DNA of 64,000 nucleotides from DASRDB01 sp035652815 (lineage in GTDB: Bacteria > Chloroflexota > Ktedonobacteria > Ktedonobacterales > Ktedonobacteraceae), in contig DASRDB010000019.1 of NCBI GenBank assembly GCA_035652815.1, positions 124,001 to 188,000 on the forward strand. Direction: 5' to 3'. Below the pieces are notes generated by a model, which worked only from the letters and a program-made list of their open reading frames with translations, had not been told where the DNA came from and made no database searches. This document shows, piece after piece, positions 23,821 through 35,415 of the stretch. Position numbers and translations under genes: made by a program. Within the stretch, counting starts at the first letter, position 1. Each line of letters starts with the position of its first letter.

Positions 23821-24789
23821 ATGGATTTAACCATCGCGTATTTTCACCCGTTCCTCCATCCCGAGGTCGTCAAGCGGGATTTTGATGCCATTCGTGCTGC
23901 TGGCGCGGGAAGTATTGTCTATGCCATCCATGAGCAGGAGGAGCAGCGCTGGTCACGTGACCTTGAACGTGGCTTCAGCCTGGCCCAGGACGCGGGCCTG
24001 AAAGTCTATTTGAGCCTGGGGCGTTATGGCAATCTGTTCGCGGGTCCTTCGCTGGTGCCAAGCTGGTACACGTTTCGTCATCCACAATCGCGCGTGCTGG
24101 ACCGGCATGGGCGCTATCACGAAATCTCCTGTTTTAATAATCTGCCCTTCCGGCGCTGGCTGTTCAAAGAGATCGAACGTTACCTGCGCTCCTATCCCAT
24201 CAACGGTATTCTGATCGACGAGCCACGCGGCCTGGAAGTCACCTGCTTTTGTTCGGTCTGCCGGGCGCTGTGTCCTGACGTGACCGACCTGGAACGTTTC
24301 CGGCGGCGTTCGATGATCGAATTTCTGGGTGAGCTTTGTTCAAGTGTCAAGCGCGTTGATCCCGCTCTTAAGACGGCCATCGTCCTTTTGCCGCAGGATA
24401 TTTCGCTGGGCGAGGAACTGGCCGCGCTGCCCGAGTTAGACATGATTGGCTGCCATCTCTTCTGGAACCTCTTGAACGAGGATGTTTGCATGGTGGAGCA
24501 GTGGGGAACAAACATTGTTGAGATAGCGCGCCGTCATCAGAAACGCAGCCAGCTCTGGCTGCAAAATTTCTGCCTGGATGCCGCTACCGAGCGGGAATTT
24601 GAGCAGTCCTTCTTTCACGCGCTGAGCGTTGAACCGGATAGCATGGGGTGCTATTATTACTGGCGTAACAATGATAATCCGGCGCGTGTCTGGGATACGA
24701 CACGCGCCCTCTTACGCCGTATACCGCGCCGCCAGTTGCACTGGCAGGTGAACAGCGTTGACGCGAAGGAAGAGAAACACAGCTTATGA
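23821..24789 (+). CDS. Barrel protein of glycoside-hydrolase-like type, function unknown
   Basis: A 322-residue protein whose alternating helix and strand pattern fits a TIM barrel of the putative glycoside hydrolase type. Strand-like pieces are MDLTIAYFHPFLHPEVVKRD, AGSIVYAIHEQEEQRW, LKVYLSLG, INGILIDEPRG (about 131-141, with an acidic pair where a catalytic residue is expected) and LDMIGCHLFWN. Two Cys pairs lie at TCFCSVCRALC. The exact family is not recognised. The start is ATG at 23821; a GTA-GGTG sequence is just upstream. It overlaps the PIG-L deacetylase start by 4 bp (ATGA), so the two are translationally coupled and probably act on the same amino-sugar compound. Confidence 0.75.
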   Translation: MDLTIAYFHPFLHPEVVKRDFDAIRAAGAGSIVYAIHEQEEQRWSRDLERGFSLAQDAGLKVYLSLGRYGNLFAGPSLVPSWYTFRHPQSRVLDRHGRYHEISCFNNLPFRRWLFKEIERYLRSYPINGILIDEPRGLEVTCFCSVCRALCPDVTDLERFRRRSMIEFLGELCSSVKRVDPALKTAIVLLPQDISLGEELAALPELDMIGCHLFWNLLNEDVCMVEQWGTNIVEIARRHQKRSQLWLQNFCLDAATEREFEQSFFHALSVEPDSMGCYYYWRNNDNPARVWDTTRALLRRIPRRQLHWQVNSVDAKEEKHSL

Positions 24790-25493
24790 CGACCGAACCT
24801 ACTCTATTGCTGCCGCCAGGAGGGCAGCGCATCCTGGTGATTATGGCCCATCCCGATGATGCCGAGTTTATCTGTGGAGGCACGATGGCGCGTCTTGCCG
24901 CCGAGGGCCGCGATATTTTCTATCTGCTGGTGACAAGCGGCAATCGTGGCAGCCACGATCCCGAGATGACGATGGAACGCCTGGGGAAGATACGTGAAGA
25001 GGAGCAACGCCACGCCGCCGAAGTGCTGGGCGTGCGCGAGGTGACATTTCTTGGGCATAACGATGGCGAAGTGGAAGCCAACCTGGAACTGCGCCGCGAA
25101 CTGGTACAGGGCATTCGCCGTGTGCAACCGGATGTCCTGTTCACCTTTGATCCCTGGCGGCCTTACGAAATACATCCCGACCACCGCAACGTCGGTCTCT
25201 GCGCCCTGGATGCCCTGGCTGCCGCTCGCATGCCGATGTACTATCCAGAGCAGCTAAGCGGCGAAATTACCGCCCACCGCCTCAAGCAGGTCTACCTGTT
25301 CTCTACCCACCAGCCTAACTTCTGGGTAGATGTCAGCGATTACATGGACAAGAAGCTCGAAGCCCTGCACTGCCATACCAGCCAGGTGACGAACCCTGAT
25401 ATTGACGAGGTAGTGCGCCAGCGTGCCCGTCTCATCGGCGTCGAACATGGCTACATGTATGGTGAGTCGTTCCATCACCTCGCTCTACGTTAA
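24786..25493 (+). CDS. PIG-L/LmbE-family deacetylase
   Basis: A 235-residue zinc-dependent N-deacetylase. Metal motifs are MAHPDDAEFICGGTMARLAA (about 20-39, with H-P-D-D) and HPDHRNVG (about 129-136). The family removes acetyl groups from GlcNAc-containing compounds, such as GlcNAc-inositol or GlcNAc-malate in low-molecular-weight thiol synthesis, among others. The substrate here is unknown. It is coupled by overlap to the upstream barrel protein, which suggests a two-step process on one substrate. A palindromic repeat follows 68 bp after the stop. Confidence 0.92.
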   Translation: MTTEPTLLLPPGGQRILVIMAHPDDAEFICGGTMARLAAEGRDIFYLLVTSGNRGSHDPEMTMERLGKIREEEQRHAAEVLGVREVTFLGHNDGEVEANLELRRELVQGIRRVQPDVLFTFDPWRPYEIHPDHRNVGLCALDALAAARMPMYYPEQLSGEITAHRLKQVYLFSTHQPNFWVDVSDYMDKKLEALHCHTSQVTNPDIDEVVRQRARLIGVEHGYMYGESFHHLALR

Positions 25494-25560
25494 ATTATTG
25501 AGCATGACAAAAAAGCTCATCCTTGATGAAGTCTGATAAAAGGGGGGGAGATACTCGCTC

Positions 25561-25651
25561 CCTGTCATCCTGAGCGCAGCGAAGGATCTGCGGACTGGCC
25601 ATGCGATTCGGCTGGCTGATGCAGATCCTTCGCTGCGCTCAGGATGACAGG
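25561..25651. repeat. Palindromic intergenic repeat, GAGCGCAGCGAA family, copy 2
   Basis: The best copy: 31-bp perfect inverted arms, 25561-25591 and 25621-25651, around a 29-nt centre. It lies between convergent genes. Confidence 0.93.
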
Positions 25652-25666
25652 GCTGGATTATTCTCT

Positions 25667-26458
25667 TTATCCTTTGTTAGAGGTCAGCCCCAGGCTTGGA
25701 GTATCCTTGTCCTCGTGATACACAGCCTCAAGGAGTTCGCGCAGCTTTTGCGTCTGCTCCTTTGTTGTGTCGGTGGATTTGCTGGCGCTCAAGACGAGGG
25801 CCTGCACTCCCAGGGTTTGCAGCGTGTAGGCGTCGGCTTCGGTGAGCTCGCTGCTCACATTGAGCAGGGCTGGGAAGCGCATGGCCTCACGGACCGCGCG
25901 ATAGGTCAGGATGTCATGAATTGAGAGCGTGCCGATATCGTCGGGAAGGTCGAAGTCAAGGCGTACCGCTGCGATACTGTCGAACGCGGTCAGGTTGCGA
26001 ATGAAGAGAGGGTACATTTCGCCTTCCTGCATAGGCACAGAAACCACCAGTTCGAGGTCTTTCACTTCCAATGCCAGCAGGCGCGCAGGCGCGTCCAGGG
26101 GTAATATGACGTAGTTTACGCCCAGTTCTTTAAGCTGCTCGAAGTTCTCGCGTTCGATCTTTTCCCAGCCGCCGGTGATATCTAATCCGCAGGCGAGATT
26201 TTCGCTGCTGGCCTGCGCTGTCTCAATAGTCTTTTTGAGGTCTTCCAGCGTGCTTTCCGAACCGTCCCAACGAAAGAGCAGCCCATCAGCGCCCGCTTTG
26301 AGTGCCGCTTCAGCGCCCGCTTCGTCAGGCGAGGTGAATTCAACCACGAGCGCGGCTGTGCGCGGTTTAACCGATGGCTTATTTTTCCCGGTGAAGCCAA
26401 GTCCGCCGCCACTTTTTGCCCGGCGTGCCTGAGTGAACATGTCCTGCAACTTAGCCAT
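25667..26458 (-). CDS. Hypothetical protein, TIM-barrel-like
   Basis: A 263-residue soluble protein with no family that I recognise. After a basic, Gly-rich head, the rest alternates helices with hydrophobic strands, such as TAALVVEFTSPDEAGAEAAL, GADGLLFRWDG, NLACGLDITGG, VNYVILPLDAPARLL and VQALVLSAS. This pattern fits a beta/alpha barrel like those of aldolases or phosphate-binding barrels, but no catalytic signature is clear. The start is ATG at 26458 with AAGGAG 13 nt upstream. It stands alone, convergent with the PIG-L gene and divergent from the recombinase gene. Confidence 0.7.
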   Translation of the reverse strand: MAKLQDMFTQARRAKSGGGLGFTGKNKPSVKPRTAALVVEFTSPDEAGAEAALKAGADGLLFRWDGSESTLEDLKKTIETAQASSENLACGLDITGGWEKIERENFEQLKELGVNYVILPLDAPARLLALEVKDLELVVSVPMQEGEMYPLFIRNLTAFDSIAAVRLDFDLPDDIGTLSIHDILTYRAVREAMRFPALLNVSSELTEADAYTLQTLGVQALVLSASKSTDTTKEQTQKLRELLEAVYHEDKDTPSLGLTSNKG

Positions 26459-26596
26459 ATGTCTTTGTTAACTCCTTATTTGTCACGGGCTATCAACTGT
26501 TTGATGCCCTGCGTAACGTTGTGCGAGGCGTGGATAATACATACCCGTTGCAGGATATTATAGCACTTCAAGAGAAAGCCCGTACTTCCTATTTTG

Positions 26597-26626
26597 TTTA
26601 CTTGAGCTTGTCCCATCGGTTATAAT
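26597..26626 (+). promoter_or_regulatory. Promoter of the recombinase gene
   Basis: TATAAT at 26621-26626 with a weak -35, TTTACT, at 26597-26602 and an 18-nt spacer. The expected start leaves a leader of about 70 nt. Confidence 0.5.
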
Positions 26627-26703
26627 GCCCTGGTTACGTGCGCAAAAACATTTGAAAGGCACAAAGTCCCTTTCAGTTTCTGTATGTTGGATGGAAGTGT
26701 TCT

Positions 26704-27591
26704 ATGCTGCAAGATGTTGTAAATGAGTTTATTAATTCGCTTTCCTCGGGAGAACTGGGACGCCGGGAAACCAATCGGAACACAATCGTTGCCTATAAAA
26801 ATGATCTGAGTCAGGCCTGTGTGTATCTGCAACAGCGCCAGAAAGAAAGCTGGCAGCAGGTGACACGCGAGGACATTGCCGACTATCTGCTTGAAATGCG
26901 CGAAACGCAGGCCTATCGTCCGGCTACCATTGCCCGCAAACTGGCCTCGCTCAAGTCCTTCTTTCGCTACCTGGAACGTACAGGAGTAATTGCTTCTGAC
27001 CCCATTGAAGACCTCACTTCTCCTCGTATTCAAAAAGACCTCCCGCAGGTTCTCAATCAGGAGCAGATTAACAGCCTCTTCCGGCAGGTCGAGGTAGAAA
27101 CGCCTGCCGGAAAGCGCGATTTTGCCCTGCTCCAGCTTCTCTATGCCACCGGCCTGCGCGTAAGCGAACTGGTTGCGCTCAACCTGGACGATATCGAGCT
27201 TGAACGGAGGGTGGTGATATGCAATGGACGCCGGAACGGAAGCGAGCGCGTTCTCCCTTTGCCTCCCACTGCTCTTGAGGCGACGAAAGTCTACCTTGAA
27301 CAGGTACGCCCGTCTATGGTTGAGCGTCACCCGGATGAGCAGGCGCTTTTCTTGAATCATCATGGCGAGCGTCTTACCCGCCAGGGCTTCTGGCTCATCA
27401 TCAAGGGATACGCGAAACGGGCCGGTATCAGTGAGATTACGCCGCATATGTTGCGCCATTCGTTTGCGATTGCCATGTTGCAGAATGGCATGGAACTGCG
27501 CTCCGTTCAAGAATTGCTCGGCCATGCCCATATCGCCACCACCCAGATATATAGCCTGCTTGTGCGCGAGGGCGTTAAATCAACGGTATAG
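26704..27591 (+). CDS. Tyrosine recombinase XerC/XerD-type
   Basis: A 295-residue site-specific recombinase of the length expected for chromosome-dimer-resolving Xer proteins. The N-terminal SAM-like core-binding domain spans 1-95. The catalytic part has R152 in ATGLRVSEL, H248 and R251 in HMLRHSF, H274 in LLGHAHIATT and nucleophile Y283. The usual beta-hairpin lysine (GKGxK) is not at its normal place: residues 171-186 read VICNGRRNGSERVLPL, with a three-residue insertion and Arg instead. The gene is not next to an integrated element, so a housekeeping role in dimer resolution is more likely than phage integration. Confidence 0.9.
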   Translation: MLQDVVNEFINSLSSGELGRRETNRNTIVAYKNDLSQACVYLQQRQKESWQQVTREDIADYLLEMRETQAYRPATIARKLASLKSFFRYLERTGVIASDPIEDLTSPRIQKDLPQVLNQEQINSLFRQVEVETPAGKRDFALLQLLYATGLRVSELVALNLDDIELERRVVICNGRRNGSERVLPLPPTALEATKVYLEQVRPSMVERHPDEQALFLNHHGERLTRQGFWLIIKGYAKRAGISEITPHMLRHSFAIAMLQNGMELRSVQELLGHAHIATTQIYSLLVREGVKSTV

Positions 27592-27670
27592 CACTTCCTG
27601 ACCCGCGAGAGAACATGATATAGTGTACGTAGAGAGAAGAAGTTTATCGCGGGAAAGGAAGGAAGCGTTT

Positions 27671-28516
27671 ATGACTTTGTATGACCAGGTGCAGGAGGCG
27701 GTTGCTGCTATTCGCACACGTACCACATTGCAACCGTCTGTAGCGATTATTCTCGGTTCCGGCCTGGGCGACCTGGCGGCTGAGATCAGCAATGCAACAG
27801 CAATCCCTTATGCTGAGATTCCGCATTTTCTGCGTTCAACTGTTCCTGGTCATGCCGGTCGTCTATTGATTGGGCATCTGGAAGAGGTGCCTGTGGTAAT
27901 GATGCAGGGGCGTTTCCACTTTTATGAGGGCTATCCACTTTCCGCTATTACCTTGCCGGTGCGCGTGATGCACGCGCTGGGCGCGCAAACTCTAATCGTG
28001 ACAAACGCGGCGGGCGGCGTGAATGCGGCCTATGGTCCAGGTGATTTCATGTTGATTCGCGATCATATTGGCTTTCCGACGCTCTCAGGCGCGAATCCGC
28101 TGATTGGTCCGAACGATGATCGCCTCGGCGAGCGCTTTCCAGGCCTGGCCAATGCCTACGATGAACACCTGCGCGAAATAGCTCGTTCGGTCGCCGCCCA
28201 GCAGGCGGATACCACGCTGCGCGAGGGCGTCTATGTGATGGTGGGCGGGCCGCAGTTCGAGACGCGGGCGGAACTCCTCTTCCTGCGCATGATCGGGGCC
28301 GATGCCGTTGGGATGTCTACTGTGCCCGAAGTCATTGTGGCGCGCCAGGAGGGGATGCGCGTGCTGGGAATCAGCCTGATTACCAATAAGGCGACGGGCG
28401 AAGAAACCGGAGAGGTCAGCCACCAAGAAGTGTTAAGCGTGGCCGATGCTGCCCGGCCACGCTTTGCGCTGCTGGTGCGAGGAATTTTACGGAAAATAGT
28501 TAATCCTGGTGCTTAA
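27671..28516 (+). CDS. Purine-nucleoside phosphorylase (trimeric PunA/PNP type)
   Basis: A 281-residue cytosolic phosphorylase that splits inosine or guanosine with phosphate to base and ribose-1-phosphate. Motifs: ILGSGLGDLA (phosphate site), HAGRLLIGHLEEVPVVMMQG followed by RFHFYEGY, LIVTNAAGGVNA, GGPQFETRAE (purine-site Glu region), and GMSTVPEVIVARQEGMRVLG. The Asn of LITNKATG corresponds to the base-contacting Asn of 6-oxopurine-specific trimeric PNPs. The start is ATG at 27671 with GGAAGGAAG upstream; the frame is open earlier without a ribosome site. Its 3' end overlaps the convergent gene end by 17 bp. Confidence 0.93.
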   Translation: MTLYDQVQEAVAAIRTRTTLQPSVAIILGSGLGDLAAEISNATAIPYAEIPHFLRSTVPGHAGRLLIGHLEEVPVVMMQGRFHFYEGYPLSAITLPVRVMHALGAQTLIVTNAAGGVNAAYGPGDFMLIRDHIGFPTLSGANPLIGPNDDRLGERFPGLANAYDEHLREIARSVAAQQADTTLREGVYVMVGGPQFETRAELLFLRMIGADAVGMSTVPEVIVARQEGMRVLGISLITNKATGEETGEVSHQEVLSVADAARPRFALLVRGILRKIVNPGA

Positions 28517-29165
28517 TTTGTATGGAAACCCAGGACCAATTGTAGTGTTTCCCTTTCCAATCAGCCAGTACGACGAGAAAGTATTGTCCAGGTTGAACTG
28601 TTGGAGAGATTGTATAGGTCCAGGTTGTTTTTCCCCCGGCTACGCAGGCCTGTGTCTGCTGAGATGGTGCCATAATAGTAAGAGCGCCAGAAACCTCGTC
28701 GGAAAAGGGTTGATTTAGATTGTTGATGTCTTTGAGCAAAGCGTCATTATCTTTTTGAAGAAATTTGCTCACATCCCCGTCATGGGTAAGCCACATTTTA
28801 CACATGACATCAGTTGATTGAATAGGTCGCCTGGTACCCTTTTCGGGGATCAAGGCTGACATGGTATAGGTGGTGGTACCATTGGCGGTTTCTGAGTAAC
28901 TATAATCTCCTGCACCGATAATTGGTTCTCCGACAAACACAACTGTGGGTTTTGTCGTTGCTGTAGGCGTATGAGTAATGGAAATGACAGGAGTTATCCC
29001 TGGCCCTGTATTCGTTTGAGGCCCACTCACCTTTGGGCGTACAAAGGCTCCTACCGCGAATCCGCTGATAAGCCCTGAAAGGGCAAAGAGGAAGACCGCA
29101 ATGATCGCTATTCGGCGGGATTGTGGGCTTAAGCCGCTTGAACTCGGACGGCTGAGTGTTTGCAT
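28500..29165 (-). CDS. Membrane-anchored extracytoplasmic protein, unknown
   Basis: About 221 residues: a short cytosolic head, one membrane segment (IAIIAVFLFALSGLISGFAV, about 18-37) and an outside domain that begins with a Thr/Pro-rich linker. The outside domain has two widely spaced Cys (VMCKMWLTHDG and TQACVAGG) that could form a disulfide, and a pattern of beta strands. No family is recognised. I place the start at ATG 29165; an upstream ATG at 29195 is possible and would add ten residues. It is convergent with the PNP gene, and the two coding ends overlap by 17 bp. Confidence 0.7.
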   Translation of the reverse strand: MQTLSRPSSSGLSPQSRRIAIIAVFLFALSGLISGFAVGAFVRPKVSGPQTNTGPGITPVISITHTPTATTKPTVVFVGEPIIGAGDYSYSETANGTTTYTMSALIPEKGTRRPIQSTDVMCKMWLTHDGDVSKFLQKDNDALLKDINNLNQPFSDEVSGALTIMAPSQQTQACVAGGKTTWTYTISPTVQPGQYFLVVLADWKGKHYNWSWVSIQIKHQD

Positions 29166-29328
29166 ACGAACATCAAATCCTCTTCTGGCTAGCACGAATT
29201 TTATGTATGTGTTTGTTCCACATCATAGCACAACGATTCTTTTGTCCCGTTTAAATGAACGCGCAGTAGCCCATTTTGGTACTGTTTGCTTTTGAAGCAG
29301 GGTAAATGAACCGGTTGTATTTGGTGCC

Positions 29329-29349
29329 CTCACTATACTGAATAGTGAG
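29329..29349. promoter_or_regulatory. Palindromic operator-like site before the hybrid kinase
   Basis: Inverted arms CTCACTAT (29329-29336) and ATAGTGAG (29342-29349) with 5-nt centre overlap a TATACT that could be the -10 element. It is about 58 bp upstream of the kinase start. Confidence 0.45.
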
Positions 29350-29406
29350 TTTGTCTCAGCTTTAGAGGTGTATCGAAGAATATGATAGAAGTGGCCAGAG
29401 GGAGAT

Positions 29407-32004
<2,598 letters not shown>

Positions 32005-32371
32005 GAGGTAGAGCGTTAAAAAAAGAGACCGGTCGTTGTCCTGGGGGAAACACGACCGGTGTACCCAGATAAGGGGTGTGTGGGGGAAGTCCTGGGTCCA
32101 GAACGCCTCCGCCGCGCTCGGCAAGGATGGCTCAATGGAGCTGATGACCTTGTATGTCATGAGACATTGAGCCATCCTGCCTTTACACGTCTTTGTGCAT
32201 ACTCTCTATGAAAGATAAACGGCCAATTTGAGCTTTTTAGAAGATGTTTGCCTTCTTTTTTTGGCTCTCATCCTAAAAAAGATCCAACAGTGGGCTTTTC
32301 TTAATATGGTATGATAGGGATGTTGACGTTTTGAAGAGGAGAAAACGAAGCTTGCCGGATAAGGAGGCGAT
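32005..32371. other. Intergenic region with two hairpins
   Basis: Contains a 9-bp stem ACCGGTCGT/ACGACCGGT (32028-32036 and 32052-32060), a likely terminator of the kinase gene. A 14-bp stem (32124-32137 and 32165-32178), whose loop has further pairing, follows. A TATGAT near 32310 may be the -10 for tatA. No gene is seen. Confidence 0.55.
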
Positions 32372-32689
32372 ATGGGCTTTCATCCGTTAGATTTGCTTAT
32401 CATCATGGTAATTGGCCTGCTGATCTTCGGCCCAAAAACCATGCAATCAATAGCGCGTAGCGCCGGAAAAACCATGAATCGGGCGCGTGAAGCGAAGGAG
32501 AAGCTGTTAGCCGAATTGCCAATGGACGAACTCTCCGAAGTCAGGCGCAGCATTCCATCTATTCCCTTGAACAAATACCAGGCCTTACAGATGCTGATGG
32601 AAGAGGAGACAGAAGCAGGGGAAACGAAGCCGAAAAGTATGGAAGAGTCCTCAAAACAGCTTGAGCAAGATCAGCAAGCTCCAGAATAA
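32372..32689 (+). CDS. Twin-arginine translocase subunit TatA/TatB-like
   Basis: A 105-residue single-pass membrane protein. It has a short N-terminal hydrophobic helix (LLIIMVIGLLIFGP, with the conserved F-G-P hinge at about 19-21), an amphipathic helix starting KTMQSIARSAGKTMNRAREA, and an acidic, disordered C-tail. TatA oligomers form the pore through which folded proteins with twin-arginine signals leave the cell. The Glu usual in TatB (after the start) is absent, which favours TatA/TatE. The ATG at 32372 has AGGAGG. No tatC is in the window. Confidence 0.88.
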   Translation: MGFHPLDLLIIMVIGLLIFGPKTMQSIARSAGKTMNRAREAKEKLLAELPMDELSEVRRSIPSIPLNKYQALQMLMEEETEAGETKPKSMEESSKQLEQDQQAPE

Positions 32690-32707
32690 ACTCCCGCTCA
32701 ATAACCA

Positions 32708-35395
32708 TTACGTACTCACAAGCGCTTGCTCCGGTGATAGTCGTCTGCCTTCTTCCCAGGCTTTAGCAAACTCCTGCTCGTCTGAATGTTTGCGCGCTTC
32801 TGCCACAACCAGCTCATACGTTGCGCGTTCAATGGGGGGCAGCGGCGAGCCGATGGCCTCGCGCAGCGCAGCGGCGCATCCCCATAGCCGCGCCGCCCAT
32901 AACCTGTTTTCCTGCATAGCTGCGACCTGGGCCAGGCTCTCCAGGCAGAGAGCCGTTTGAGCCTTATTGCCCATTTTCCTGAACAAAGCCAGGCTTTCCT
33001 CAAAGAGAGGCCGCGCAGCCTTATAATTCCCCTCGACAACATTGCACTTACCTGAAACTAATAACGCCTCTGCCGCGTGTTCCTGGCTCCCTATCACCAG
33101 CGCCAGCGCCGCCTGTTCTTGAGCCAGCGAGCGGGCTGTGGAGATATCGCCCTGGCTCAGCGCGAGACGCGCCGAGCAGTTGAGAAAGAGGCCCATACTA
33201 TCCTTAATGTCCAGCTCGCGGCTAAGTAGAAGGCTTTCGCCGAGAAGAGAGCGTATGGTTGCCAGATCACCCTGAGAAATAATGAGTGCATCGGTCCAGT
33301 GTAAGAGTGCATAAAGCATACCCTCTTTGTTTCCGATCCGCCGATGCATGGCTACATTCTCTTTGAACAGTATGTTTGTCCTATCATATTCGCCTTGCAG
33401 CGTGGCGAGGCGAGCCAGACGGAAGTGAGACCAGGCAGCGTTCTCGTCGTCACCTATTTTTTGAAAGAGCGCGAGGGCCTCTTCTGCTAGCGCGCGGGCC
33501 TGGCTGTAATCGCCTTGCGTTCGGGCTACTATTTGCAGCATGTGTAGAGCGAGAGCCTGTCCTCTTACATCACCCAGCGCCTGATAGAGTTCCTGACCCT
33601 GCCGGGCCAGCAGTTCGCCCTGAGAAAAATCGCCCCGGTTGATTGCTATATTCGCTGCGGCAATGAGCGCTTTGGCACGTGGCGATGATATCACGTGCTT
33701 GCTACGCTCCAAAGCCTGTCCTAGAAAGTGCTGGCCCTCACGAAGGTAATCATGCCCTATCCAGAACTCGCGCAGCGCCCCGCCCAGGCGCAATGCTGTT
33801 TCCATTTCAGGGTCTTTCTCGGCCTGCTCCAGCGCCCACTGCATGGCAGCGCGCAGGTTATCATGTTCCCGTCCCATACGTTTCAGCCAGAGAGCATGCT
33901 CAGGACGGCCATATTCAGGTTCTGCCCGTTCTGCCAATGCAAGGTAATATGTGGCATGAGCCCTGCGCAATGCCTCCATTTCTCCGCTCGCGGCTAATTG
34001 CTCCAATCCGAACTCACGCAGTGTCTCCAGCAGTGTTAGTCGCGGTTCCTCATCCTCTTGCGGAGTTTGTTGGAGCAGACTCTTATCGAGAAGCGATGAC
34101 ACGCGGTCCAATATGGATAGTGTGTCGTCACCGGGGGCAGCGCATATAGCCTCGACGGCTTCAAGCGTGCAACCTCCTGTAAAAATGGAAAGCCGCCGGA
34201 AGAGCTGCCGCTCTAGTTCATCTAGCAGGTGATAGCTCCACGCGATGGTATCGCGCAGGGTCTGGTGCCGGGCGGGTGCGTCTCGCGCTCCCCCTGTCAA
34301 CAATTGGAGACGATGCTCTAGCCGGGCCAGGAGCGCCTGCGGGGGGAGCAGCCTGGTACGCGCTGCGGCCAGTTCAAGGGCCAGCGGCAGTCCATCCAGG
34401 CGCACGCAAATCTCGCTGATGGCCTGGGCGTTGGCCAGAGTTAGCCGGAAATCTGGCCTGCTCGCCTGAGCGCGTTGCAAGAAGAGTGTCACTGACGCAT
34501 AATGTGAGAGGTCCGCCAGGTCCGGCAGGTGCGCGAGATCTGGCACTGGCAAGGGTGGAACAGGAAACTCGTGTTCGCCCCGAATATGTAACACCGTCCG
34601 GCTGGTCACCAGCATTTTGAGTTTGGGGCAGGCCACTAACAGTTCCCCCAGCAATGGGGCCGCGTCTACCACCTGCTCAAAGTTGTCAAGCAGCAGGAGC
34701 AGGTGCTTATCGACCAGGGATGCTTTGAGGAAATCGAGCGCTGCCTGATCTCTTCTACCTGAGAGTCTGAGGGCCTGGATGATGGCAGGCAGAACCAGGG
34801 CAGGATCACTGATTGCCGCCAGAGAGACAAAGCATGCGCCATGCGTGAAGTGCTGCATCAGCCGGTCCGCGACCTGCAAAGCGAGCCGCGTTTTGCCTAC
34901 GCCTCCCATGCCCGTGAGCGTCAACAGGCGTACCGGCATTTGAAATAAGAGAGAGCAGACATTTGCTACTTCCTGATCGCGTCCAACCAGGGGAGTTAGC
35001 ACCAGGTGCTGTTCTATCGTCCAGCGCTCATCCGCCTGGACTGATACGTCTTTATGTTCAATAAAGAGTGTTGCTGGACGTGAAGAAGCCGGAGATGATT
35101 GCTCTCCAGATGTTGAAGTATGGAGGGCTGTGTGTTCCTCACTTGCTGGCCCTTGAGAGGTGGTTTGCTTTTCTGGCTGATCTGGTAAGAGGCCCAATTC
35201 CCTGGCATCTTTACCGAAGAGGGCGCAAAGTTTCTGCCGGTAATATGGACTGGGTGAGGCAGTGCCCCGTTCCCAACGACTCAAGTAATAGTGGTCAGCG
35301 CCAATCTGCTCGGCCACGTACTTCTGTGACCAGCCACGCAGTTCGCGTTCAGTTCTTAAGCGTTGATTAGGGATAGCCTGTGACGGTTTTTTCAC
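32708..35395 (-). CDS. XRE-AAA/NB-ARC-TPR STAND protein 2
   Basis: An 895-residue regulator. In order: an XRE HTH (residues 10-68; RTERELRGWSQKYVAEQIGA); a 60-residue Ser/Thr/Pro linker; an NTPase of the LuxR/AfsR type beginning LTPLVGRDQEVANV, with Walker A GMGGVGKTRLAL (about 162-173) and Walker B LLLLLDNFEQV; LDGLPLALELAAARTRLLPP (the GxP/sensor region); and a long TPR superhelix (about 520-880). It resembles STAND protein 1 in plan, but its NTPase belongs to a different subclass, so they are not simple duplicates. It probably binds a ligand on the TPR and changes transcription. The start is GTG at 35395 with AAGGAAC upstream. Confidence 0.88.
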   Translation of the reverse strand: MKKPSQAIPNQRLRTERELRGWSQKYVAEQIGADHYYLSRWERGTASPSPYYRQKLCALFGKDARELGLLPDQPEKQTTSQGPASEEHTALHTSTSGEQSSPASSRPATLFIEHKDVSVQADERWTIEQHLVLTPLVGRDQEVANVCSLLFQMPVRLLTLTGMGGVGKTRLALQVADRLMQHFTHGACFVSLAAISDPALVLPAIIQALRLSGRRDQAALDFLKASLVDKHLLLLLDNFEQVVDAAPLLGELLVACPKLKMLVTSRTVLHIRGEHEFPVPPLPVPDLAHLPDLADLSHYASVTLFLQRAQASRPDFRLTLANAQAISEICVRLDGLPLALELAAARTRLLPPQALLARLEHRLQLLTGGARDAPARHQTLRDTIAWSYHLLDELERQLFRRLSIFTGGCTLEAVEAICAAPGDDTLSILDRVSSLLDKSLLQQTPQEDEEPRLTLLETLREFGLEQLAASGEMEALRRAHATYYLALAERAEPEYGRPEHALWLKRMGREHDNLRAAMQWALEQAEKDPEMETALRLGGALREFWIGHDYLREGQHFLGQALERSKHVISSPRAKALIAAANIAINRGDFSQGELLARQGQELYQALGDVRGQALALHMLQIVARTQGDYSQARALAEEALALFQKIGDDENAAWSHFRLARLATLQGEYDRTNILFKENVAMHRRIGNKEGMLYALLHWTDALIISQGDLATIRSLLGESLLLSRELDIKDSMGLFLNCSARLALSQGDISTARSLAQEQAALALVIGSQEHAAEALLVSGKCNVVEGNYKAARPLFEESLALFRKMGNKAQTALCLESLAQVAAMQENRLWAARLWGCAAALREAIGSPLPPIERATYELVVAEARKHSDEQEFAKAWEEGRRLSPEQALVST

Positions 35396-35415
35396 CGGGT
35401 GTGAGTTCCTTCCAG

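Noticed and set aside
26620..27531. 303-codon minus-strand frame opposite the recombinase
   Set aside because: The plus strand encodes a complete tyrosine recombinase with all main catalytic residues; the minus frame has no recognisable domain.
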